Below, in pieces: positions 7,885 through 12,355 of a DNA stretch of 21,410 nt. Made by a program: the position numbers and the translations under genes. Positions within the stretch are counted from its first letter, which is position 1; the number at the start of each line of letters is the position of its first letter. The notes under the pieces are model-generated. The model had not been told where the DNA came from. It was given only the letters and a program-made list of their open reading frames with translations, and searched no databases. The DNA is from a virus: IMG/VR virus record IMGVR_UViG_3300030328_004423, positions 932 through 22,341 of that record, one strand, 5' to 3'.

Positions 7885-8320
7885 TTAAATCCTCTCCTGT
7901 TAGTTTACTTATATCTACAACTTTTGTTGTTTCTACAGACGCATTTATTTCAACTGCTTTTAAATCAGGAACACATTTGCCCAATAAAGTTTTTGCAGCC
8001 ATAACTCTGAGCTCAGGATCAGCACCAACCTTACCCACATTCTGAACTGTACCATCTTGATCCTGCGAGTAAACAGGAAACATTTCTTTGCCTTGCATTA
8101 CCGAAGCTAAAAATCCAACAGGATCAGCTTGACCCATAATCCAATTGATGGTGGCTGGATGGTTCCACTTTTTATAGCGAGCTTGCCTATGCTGAGCAGG
8201 CTTTTGATTCTTTAATGACTCAACAGATTTAAACCTGCCATTCCATTTTTCTGGTTCAACTTTCCGTCCATTATTGATCGGTCTTTGTACTTGAACTTTA
8301 TTTCCTTTGTCTGAAGCCAA
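7778..8320 (-). CDS. Probable small terminase-like protein, 180 aa, TTG start
   Basis: This is the first gene of the leftward packaging and structural operon. The N-terminus is basic (residues 1-60). The middle reads DPVGFLASVMQGKEMFPVYS, then DPELRVMAAKTLLGKCVPDLKAVE, a pattern of phage small-terminase or terminase-associated proteins; the C-terminus is acidic. Small terminases recognise phage DNA and stimulate the large subunit. The assignment here rests on position and weak similarity. The start is TTG at 8320-8318, six bases after AAAGGAG, with no ATG nearby, so the unusual start is well supported. The 3' end overlaps terL by 107 bp in another frame. Confidence 0.65.
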   Translation of the reverse strand: MASDKGNKVQVQRPINNGRKVEPEKWNGRFKSVESLKNQKPAQHRQARYKKWNHPATINWIMGQADPVGFLASVMQGKEMFPVYSQDQDGTVQNVGKVGADPELRVMAAKTLLGKCVPDLKAVEINASVETTKVVDISKLTGEDLNAIERVLEHAVTDGSSSREDEEIVEGVHQELLGND

Positions 8321-8353
8321 AATATTCTCCTTTAAACCTTAACTTGCAGTGGT

Positions 8354-8373
8354 CAACTGTAAAGCAACTGTAA
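8354..8373. repeat. 9-bp direct repeat with 11-bp period upstream of the late operon
   Basis: CAACTGTAA occurs at 8354-8362 and again at 8365-8373, one helical turn apart, between the leftward terminator and the first packaging gene. Two identical boxes on the same DNA face suggest a binding site for a dimeric or tandem activator or repressor of late transcription. No convincing sigma-70 -10 box accompanies it. Confidence 0.4.
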
Positions 8374-8392
8374 CCTATCTCTGGCCAAAAAG

Positions 8393-8416
8393 AAACCCTC
8401 TAAAAAAAGAGGGTTC
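8393..8416 (-). terminator. Rho-independent terminator of the small leftward operon
   Basis: AACCCTCT and AGAGGGTT form an 8-bp perfect stem with a 6-nt loop at 8394-8415. Read on the minus strand it is followed by TTTCTTTTT, as in an intrinsic terminator; on the plus strand there is no T tract. It lies about 20 bp after the stop of the membrane-protein gene and separates that operon from the packaging genes. Confidence 0.6.
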
Positions 8417-8436
8417 AAGTTAACGAGCAGATTAAG

Positions 8437-8628
8437 TTAGGGGAGGAAAATCTGCCTTGCCATTTGGAGAGGCGTCACGCATGAATTGTTTTCGTTCCAA
8501 TATTCCTTTTCCCAAGTTTCACAACCTAGTATCAAGTTTAATATAATAAAATTTAAAAATAAAGTAAAAATAACAATTACCAGAGTTACTCCTACTGCAT
8601 TGATTCCTGACCTCAAATATTTATTCAT
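8437..8628 (-). CDS. Small single-span membrane protein or lipoprotein, 63 aa
   Basis: Residues 9-34 are an uninterrupted hydrophobic stretch after two basic residues (K3, R6), so the protein should insert in the inner membrane. It is followed by I33-L34-G35-C36, a relaxed lipobox, and a short polar tail with a second Cys. It could be an anchored membrane peptide or, less surely, a lipoprotein. A holin- or spanin-like role is possible but nothing proves it. No Shine-Dalgarno precedes the ATG. It overlaps the 59-aa gene by 8 bp and is probably translated by coupling. It is the last gene before the terminator. Confidence 0.65.
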   Translation of the reverse strand: MNKYLRSGINAVGVTLVIVIFTLFLNFIILNLILGCETWEKEYWNENNSCVTPLQMARQIFLP

Positions 8629-8800
8629 CGTTAAATTTTTCGATTAGTTTTAAAATTTCCTTGCGTTCAAATTCAGATACATCTCCCAAGATCATATTCC
8701 AAGAAACTACTGTTGGTTGCAAGTCTGCGATTGTTCCTTTGGTTTGCCCCTCTGGAAGCCTTGGCTCAATTCGGTCTGCTTTTAAATCATAGTGTATCAT
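8621..8800 (-). CDS. Small hypothetical protein, 59 aa
   Basis: The frame runs from ATG at 8800-8798 to TAA at 8623-8621. It encodes 59 residues beginning MIHYDLKADRIEPRLPEGQT and ending in a charged helix (EFERKEILKLIEKFNDE). AGAAAGGA, formed by the last codons of the preceding gene, lies at good spacing before the ATG. No membrane segment and no family known to me. It overlaps the following membrane-protein gene by 8 bp, so the pair is likely co-translated. Confidence 0.68.
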   Translation of the reverse strand: MIHYDLKADRIEPRLPEGQTKGTIADLQPTVVSWNMILGDVSEFERKEILKLIEKFNDE

Positions 8801-8801
8801 T

Positions 8802-8990
8802 TTATATCCTTTCTAAATCTTGGAGAGCTTTTTCATATTGCCCTCTCTTATAATCTTTTCCTGTTATTTTAGTCACTGCTGCAAGAATTTGCTTACCAGA
8901 CATTCTGGAATTTTTCATCCCAAGGGACATCAACTTTAGATGCCCTTTGAGAAAAACTGCTTGAACTTTTGGATCTGATGGATTTAGCAT
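8802..8990 (-). CDS. Small conserved-type phage protein, 62 aa
   Basis: The product begins MLNPSDPKVQAVFLKGHLKL and continues with GMKNSRMSGKQILAAVTKIT and YKRGQYEKALQDLE. From memory, the pattern 'MLNP.DPKV.AVFLKGHLK....GMKNS..SGK..L......TGK.YKRGQY..A..DL' recurs in phage small proteins of unknown role. It is helical, basic, cytoplasmic, and could contact nucleic acid. GGAGAG precedes the ATG, and the gene start overlaps the stop of the 109-aa gene by 7 bp. Confidence 0.75.
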   Translation of the reverse strand: MLNPSDPKVQAVFLKGHLKLMSLGMKNSRMSGKQILAAVTKITGKDYKRGQYEKALQDLERI

Positions 8991-9313
8991 TTAGCTCTCC
9001 ATAATTTATAACCTTCAGTTGTCTGGGGAAAGCCATCCCTTTTCAGCCACTGTCTAATGTGTAACAAAAGGTATCCTTTTGACTTCAAAATAGCTAATGG
9101 CGTTTCAGCATTGTCAAGTCGATCAAAATATTCTTCAACTGTGAAATTATCAATTAAGAATCTTCTGAAACTTGGGGCAGAAGTTTTCGCACCATATTTC
9201 AATCTGGCTACAAATTTTTCCCTACAACCATGCTCGCAAGGCTCGTAATAAGCTATAAAATTACCTTTATCGCCTTTGCTGATGGATAAATTATCTATTG
9301 TGAATTTTGTCAT
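8984..9313 (-). CDS. Hypothetical protein directly downstream of the ribozyme, 109 aa
   Basis: The product starts MTKFTIDNLSISKGDKGNFI, contains a small Cys pair in EPCEHGCREKF and a basic helical C-terminal half ending LWRAKC. I recognise no family. Its leader is notable: the hammerhead cleavage site lies 29 nt upstream of the ATG, and the Shine-Dalgarno AGAAAGGA is at 9327-9320. The stretch AGAAAGGAAATTAAATGAC is identical to that of the upstream 109-aa gene, so both genes use the same initiation cassette. After ribozyme cleavage this would be the first gene of the shortened messenger. Confidence 0.7.
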   Translation of the reverse strand: MTKFTIDNLSISKGDKGNFIAYYEPCEHGCREKFVARLKYGAKTSAPSFRRFLIDNFTVEEYFDRLDNAETPLAILKSKGYLLLHIRQWLKRDGFPQTTEGYKLWRAKC

Positions 9314-9332
9314 TTAATTTCCTTTCTAATTT

Positions 9333-9342
9333 TGCTTTCGCA
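9333..9342 (-). other. UGC-GAAA-GCA hairpin at the predicted new mRNA 5' end
   Basis: The ten bases immediately after the predicted cleavage site read UGCGAAAGCA, a 3-bp stem closed by a GNRA tetraloop. Its bases are those of the stem I 3' arm, so hairpin and intact ribozyme are mutually exclusive. After cleavage it could release the upstream product and shield the 5'-OH end. It ends five bases before the Shine-Dalgarno and so should not block initiation. Confidence 0.55.
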
Positions 9343-9391
9343 GACCCAAAGGTTTCGGGTGGGGAGCAACCCCACCACTCATCAGTGCGAA
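9337..9391 (-). ncRNA. Type I hammerhead self-cleaving ribozyme
   Basis: Read on the minus strand: stem I 5' arm UUCGCA (9391-9386); core CUGAUGA (9385-9379); stem II (9378-9357) with seven consecutive pairs GGUGGGG/CCCCACC, loop UUGCU, closing pair G9378-C9357 and one bulged U at 9377; GAA (9356-9354); stem III ACC/GGU with loop UUUG (9353-9344); C17 at 9343; then stem I 3' arm UGCGAA (9342-9337), fully complementary to UUCGCA. All conserved core nucleotides of the hammerhead family are present, including A15.1-U16.1 and a GUC cleavage triplet. Predicted cleavage is between 9343 and 9342. The open end is stem I, hence type I. It fills the gap between a stop codon (9395-9393) and the next gene's Shine-Dalgarno. 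Mildly unusual features are the 3-bp stem III and the bulge in stem II. Confidence 0.92.
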
Positions 9392-9392
9392 T

Positions 9393-9722
9393 CTAAGTCG
9401 TGTACCTTTCACCAGTAATTATATTTATCATTTCTACACCAGATCCCATTGCAGCTCTGGCTTCAAACCTTTGCTCATTAATTTCTTCCTGAGTTCTGTT
9501 TGCTTGGTTCTTTGTATACTCAGCGAAAAAGTCTGCTAAATACTCTTTATATGCTTTGTTAGTAGCTTCAGCAGTAATTTCGTTTATGTAACCTTTTTCA
9601 AGTAATTCTTTTACATTCTCTTTATCAAAAGGTCTAAATCCCTCACCTTTTAAACTAACACCCACTGCACCACACAAAATGCTGTATTCACCTTTAAGCC
9701 ATTTTTCCTCAATATATGTCAT
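9393..9722 (-). CDS. Hypothetical early protein, 109 aa, first gene of ribozyme operon
   Basis: The product starts MTYIEEKWLKGEYSILCGAV; its middle is helical (EYLADFFAEYTKNQANRTQE); its C-terminus reads RFEARAAMGSGVEMINIITG then ERYTT. From memory, the ending 'RFEARAA.G.GVE..N..TGE...T' recurs in small early phage proteins of unknown role. The start has AGAAAGGA at ideal spacing and a promoter-like sequence 29 bp upstream of the ATG. Its TAG (9395-9393) lies one base before stem I of the hammerhead, so ribosomes finishing this gene would cover part of the ribozyme. Confidence 0.72.
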   Translation of the reverse strand: MTYIEEKWLKGEYSILCGAVGVSLKGEGFRPFDKENVKELLEKGYINEITAEATNKAYKEYLADFFAEYTKNQANRTQEEINEQRFEARAAMGSGVEMINIITGERYTT

Positions 9723-9750
9723 TTAATTTCCTTTCTTAGTTAATATAAGT

Positions 9751-9779
9751 ATTCTATCTTATTTTTTCAGAGAAGTAAA
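9751..9779 (-). promoter_or_regulatory. Leftward promoter of the ribozyme operon (TTTACT-N17-TAGAAT)
   Basis: On the minus strand TTTACT (9779-9774) and TAGAAT (9756-9751) are separated by 17 bp. The expected start near 9744 gives a leader of about 22 nt before the ATG at 9722. The box, the A-rich spacer and the distance to the gene match three sites on the other strand (10098, 16005 and 18719), which makes chance unlikely. Confidence 0.6.
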
Positions 9780-9827
9780 GGATTATTTTAACAAAATATC
9801 CCTTTAAAAACAATGACTTAAAAAAAA

Positions 9828-10083
9828 GTTACCAGTGTTCGGTTTCGGTTACCGATGGTTTCGTTCTTAGGTAACGTGTGCAACTAATTGTAATCAAATA
9901 ATAAAACACCATTCGTTACCGACGTTACCACAAATTCGCTTTTTTTTAAAAAATATTTTTAACACCCAAATTTTATTTATATATATAATAGTGGTAAACC
10001 AAGGACGTATCTGAAAACAAATGAAGGTCGGTAACGCTGGTTCTCTGGTTACTTCTTTGTTATAATTAAGAAAGGTCGGTAAC
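9828..10083. repeat. Array of seven GGTAAC/GTTACC motifs
   Basis: Exact cores are at 9828-9833, 9848-9853, 9870-9875, 9915-9920, 9924-9929, 10030-10035 and 10078-10083. The second lies in CGGTTACCG. The fourth and fifth are 9 bp apart, separated by GAC. The sixth and seventh share AAGGTCGGTAAC, 48 bp apart. A further GGTTAC lies at 10047-10052. Left of the A+T tract most copies read GTTACC, right of it GGTAAC, so the array is roughly mirror-symmetric. About 0.1 copy would be expected by chance in this length. Confidence 0.75.
10058..10066 (+). promoter_or_regulatory. Extended -10 promoter candidate for rightward genes
   Basis: TGTTATAAT at 10058-10066 is a perfect extended -10 (TGnTATAAT). 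The expected start near 10073 would fall on the GGTAAC motif at 10078-10083, with other copies at 10030 and a GGTTAC at 10047. A protein bound to the array would therefore cover this promoter. No -35 match is evident, as is usual for extended -10 promoters. Confidence 0.45.
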
Positions 10084-10097
10084 TGCTAAAAAAAATA

Positions 10098-10126
10098 TTT
10101 ACTTTTAAATTTAAAAAAAGTAAGGT
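10098..10126 (+). promoter_or_regulatory. Rightward promoter candidate (TTTACT-N17-TAAGGT)
   Basis: TTTACT at 10098-10103 is followed by a 17-bp A+T spacer and TAAGGT at 10121-10126, 35 bp before the GTG start of the first rightward gene. The -35 box, spacer composition and geometry match the promoters at 9779, 16005 and 18719, but the -10 hexamer is weaker than theirs. Confidence 0.4.
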
Positions 10127-10155
10127 AAAGTTAATTGTTTAGAAAGGAAATGAAC

Positions 10156-10557
10156 GTGATTGAAAGAATATTATACGTTGCAGATGTTAAAAAGGAGCTT
10201 GATATTTCATTGCTCTCTGATTTTGCCTTGGGTCATGGTTGCTTGTTTGAAGTAAAAGGAAACAGCGATTATCAATTTTACTCTCACAAGTTTGACTGGC
10301 TTGAAGAGTTGCTGAGCCAATTGGAAATTGATAGCTCTATAATTTATAAAGTAACTCCAATTAGCATAGAAGAAGAATTTGCTTTAAAGCCTATCACTCC
10401 CAAAGAAAGGCGAAGCAATAGTCAGCTCAGCAGTGTTAACTCAGCTAGGCTGAAAAGGATGAGGCAAAAATATGATATTGACAAAAGTTTAGAAAAAGCA
10501 AATAGAACCCATACAGATAATTTGGGAACTATTTCGTTAAAGCATCGGAGAAGGTAA
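10156..10557 (+). CDS. Early protein of unknown function, 133 aa, GTG start
   Basis: After the start the product reads IERILYVADVKKELDISLLS. It has a mixed alpha/beta N-terminal half and a basic C-terminus ending ISLKHRRR, suggestive of nucleic-acid or protein contact. I recognise no family. The start choice rests on the Shine-Dalgarno. AGAAAGGA at 10141-10148 touches the ATG at 10150 with one spare base, but lies 7 bases before the GTG at 10156; in the other genes using this Shine-Dalgarno the spacing is 5-7. A TTG at 10135 lies ahead of the Shine-Dalgarno and is unlikely. It is the first gene of the rightward early operon. Confidence 0.68.
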   Translation: MIERILYVADVKKELDISLLSDFALGHGCLFEVKGNSDYQFYSHKFDWLEELLSQLEIDSSIIYKVTPISIEEEFALKPITPKERRSNSQLSSVNSARLKRMRQKYDIDKSLEKANRTHTDNLGTISLKHRRR

Positions 10558-10941
10558 ATGGCAAAAGTTTATATAGTTAATAGACCTGTAAAAAATAAGT
10601 TTGGTTGGGTGCCAGATCTAACTGATGCTTCTCGTTATGGTTCGCTTGAAGTTATTTTTGAGCCTGATGAGAAACCACAGTTCTTACCAGTTCCAAGCAT
10701 CCACAAAGCTAGAAAGATAATGAAGGATTTCTGCCCAGAGGATTACATTCTTTGGCCAGGAGGTGGCGACCCAATTGCTGTAATGATCGTTTGTATGATT
10801 GCTGCAGAAACATCGCCAATTGTGCGTGTCCTAAGATGGGAGCGTAATATGGAAGAAGGTGAAAGGGATAGACGAAAAGGTTGGTATATGCCTGTTGCCT
10901 TAGAACTAAGAAAGGAAAGCAATGACTATAGATCTGCTTGA
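10558..10941 (+). CDS. Phage early protein of unknown function, 127 aa
   Basis: The product starts MAKVYIVNRPVKNKFGWVPD and includes DLTDASRYGSLEVIFEPDEK, PEDYILWPGGGDPIAVMIVC and IVRVLRWERNMEEGERDRRK. From memory, the order 'VY.VN.P......DL..A..YG.L..VF', then '.D..L..GDP.A', then 'V..LRW.R' is a family of small early phage proteins found beside single-strand binding or primase genes, without a known activity. The ATG follows the preceding TAA immediately, with GGAGAAGG as Shine-Dalgarno. The gene overlaps the next by 20 bp. Confidence 0.78.
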   Translation: MAKVYIVNRPVKNKFGWVPDLTDASRYGSLEVIFEPDEKPQFLPVPSIHKARKIMKDFCPEDYILWPGGGDPIAVMIVCMIAAETSPIVRVLRWERNMEEGERDRRKGWYMPVALELRKESNDYRSA

Positions 10942-11518
10942 TGACGTGGCACCTGCGTCAAATTCACTAGGTGCAATTACTGAGATGGGTCAGGAGATGT
11001 TTAATCTTCAGAAAGAGATTAATGAATTGAATGATCTATTGAAGCAAAAGAAGCAGAGCCTTATGAAGTTGGCAGAACAGGACTTGCCTGATTTGATGCA
11101 AGAACTGAATGTCAAAGATTTTACTCTTAACAATGGTGCTAAGTGTGAAATTGAAGACATAACTTCTGGCTCTATTCCATCGACTAGTGCTATAATAAGA
11201 GCAAAAGGAGATGATAGAAGTGAGCTGGAGATTCGTCAACAGAGATGCTTTGATTGGCTGAGAGCAAATAATGCTGGAAGTTTAATTAAAAGCAATGTTG
11301 AGGTTCAGTTCGGAAAAGACGAAGATAAAGCATGCAATGATTTTACAAATGAACTGCGTGAAAGAAATATGTTTTATTCTCGTGCAACCAGCGTCCACCA
11401 TAAAACTTTGAATTCACTTATTCGTGAAAGATTAGAGCAAGGCAAGGATGTTCCCCATGACCTATTTAAATTATATGTAGGTCGCAGAGCCAAACTTACA
11501 GGAGGCAATAATGGCTGA
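10922..11518 (+). CDS. Replication-associated protein of unknown function, 198 aa
   Basis: An N-terminal coiled coil (about residues 18-60, NLQKEINELNDLLKQKKQSL) is followed by DLPDLMQELNVKDFTLNNGA and an alpha/beta part with CFDWLRANNAGSLIKSNVEV. The C-terminus is basic. The order coiled coil, 'LP.LM.ELG...F.L..G', then 'WL..N.....IK..V.V.FG' resembles phage early proteins coded next to single-strand binding proteins; no function is established that I know of. AGAAAGGA lies 5 bases before the ATG. It overlaps both neighbours (20 and 8 bp), so it is co-translated with the next gene. Confidence 0.75.
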   Translation: MTIDLLDDVAPASNSLGAITEMGQEMFNLQKEINELNDLLKQKKQSLMKLAEQDLPDLMQELNVKDFTLNNGAKCEIEDITSGSIPSTSAIIRAKGDDRSELEIRQQRCFDWLRANNAGSLIKSNVEVQFGKDEDKACNDFTNELRERNMFYSRATSVHHKTLNSLIRERLEQGKDVPHDLFKLYVGRRAKLTGGNNG

Positions 11519-12299
11519 TTTAAAAGTAAAAGAAGAAAGTAATGTAATTGCATTTGATCCATCTTTAATATTAGATGATGCAGGCACAGCAAGTGAAAAC
11601 ATGACAACGGATGATATGCTCATCCCACGTCTGAAAATTTTGCAAGCACAAAGCCCAGAAGTTAATAAAGCTGATGCTGCTCATGTTAAAGGAGCTGAAG
11701 CAGGGCAAATTATCGATACAGTTTCAGCAAAGCTTGCTGATGGCGACAAAGGAGTGACAGTTGTTCCTGTTAGCTATCGTAAGACTTTTATTGAATGGAC
11801 AGCTGATCGTAAGCTCGTAAAGGATCATGGACTGACTCCTGCAATTATGGATAGTTGCGTCCAAGATGACAAAGGTAAGCTTAAAACTCCAGACGGCAAC
11901 GACCTAGTTGCAACTGCTGAGTATTTTGTTTACATTGTTGAAGATGATGGTAATTATTCTCCAGCAATTTTGTCAATGAGTTCTTCAGGAATTAAGAAAT
12001 CCAAAAAATGGAACTCAATGATGGGCAGATTACAAATCACCCACCCATCAGGAAAAGGAACGATAAACCCAGCTATGTTTTGGACAGCTTATACATTAAC
12101 AACTGTCCCAGAGCAAAATGATATGGGTTCATGGTTCAACTGGGAAGTGTCTATGAAGTTTGATGCAAAGTCAGGTGGCGTCATAGAGAATTTAGCAAAA
12201 GGAAAAGAGCTTTATCTTGAAGCACGTGAATTTCGTAAGAATATTCAAAGTGGTGAAGTTAAGGTTTCCCCTGAATCCCCGAATGATGATGTAATGTAA
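11511..12299 (+). CDS. Possible phage ssDNA-binding protein, 262 aa
   Basis: Residues around 35-60 read DDMLIPRLKILQAQSPEVNK; then come a Gly-rich turn (KGAEAGQIIDTVSAKL), beta segments with VTVVPVSYRKTFIEWTADRK, and FNWEVSMKFDAKSGG. The C-terminus is acidic and ends SPESPNDDVM, like the acidic tip of single-strand binding proteins that recruits partners. A predicted beta-rich body, an acidic tail and a location just before a primase make ssDNA binding my best guess. No signature motif proves it. AGGAGG precedes the ATG, which overlaps the previous stop by 8 bp. A strong hairpin follows the stop. Confidence 0.6.
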   Translation: MADLKVKEESNVIAFDPSLILDDAGTASENMTTDDMLIPRLKILQAQSPEVNKADAAHVKGAEAGQIIDTVSAKLADGDKGVTVVPVSYRKTFIEWTADRKLVKDHGLTPAIMDSCVQDDKGKLKTPDGNDLVATAEYFVYIVEDDGNYSPAILSMSSSGIKKSKKWNSMMGRLQITHPSGKGTINPAMFWTAYTLTTVPEQNDMGSWFNWEVSMKFDAKSGGVIENLAKGKELYLEAREFRKNIQSGEVKVSPESPNDDVM

Positions 12300-12310
12300 A
12301 ACATTATCTA

Positions 12311-12332
12311 GGAGGGAGGGCAACCTCCCTCC
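12311..12332 (+). other. Perfect 9-bp hairpin with GCAA tetraloop between two replication genes
   Basis: GGAGGGAGG (12311-12319), loop GCAA (12320-12323) and CCTCCCTCC (12324-12332) form a perfect, GC-rich hairpin closed by a GNRA tetraloop, starting 12 bases after the stop codon of the 262-aa gene. No T tract follows on the plus strand, so it is not a standard intrinsic terminator. Protection of the upstream transcript's 3' end, RNA processing or partial attenuation are possible. It contains AGGAGG, which folding would mask. Confidence 0.7.
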
Positions 12333-12355
12333 GACCAACTTAGAAAGGATTGGGG

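Larger units (their letters stand above)
9743..10155. other. Divergent control region, possible replication origin
   Basis: This 413-bp gap separates the leftward and rightward genes and contains no credible ORF. It holds the leftward promoter, seven exact GGTAAC/GTTACC motifs, an A+T tract at about 9940-9992 with T8, A6, T5 and TATATATAATA runs, and two rightward promoter candidates. Clustered short repeats beside an easily melted tract are typical of iteron-type origins. The same arrangement around divergent promoters is typical of repressor operators. The sequence alone does not decide between them. Confidence 0.5.

Noticed and set aside
8336-8363. TTTACA-N16-TAAGGT as a promoter for the packaging operon
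   Set aside because: Transcription would start inside the Shine-Dalgarno of the first gene, so this box pair cannot serve it.
10021-10065. A 14-codon ORF starting ATGAAGGTCGG
   Set aside because: No ribosome site, and it lies across the GGTAAC array and promoter candidates.
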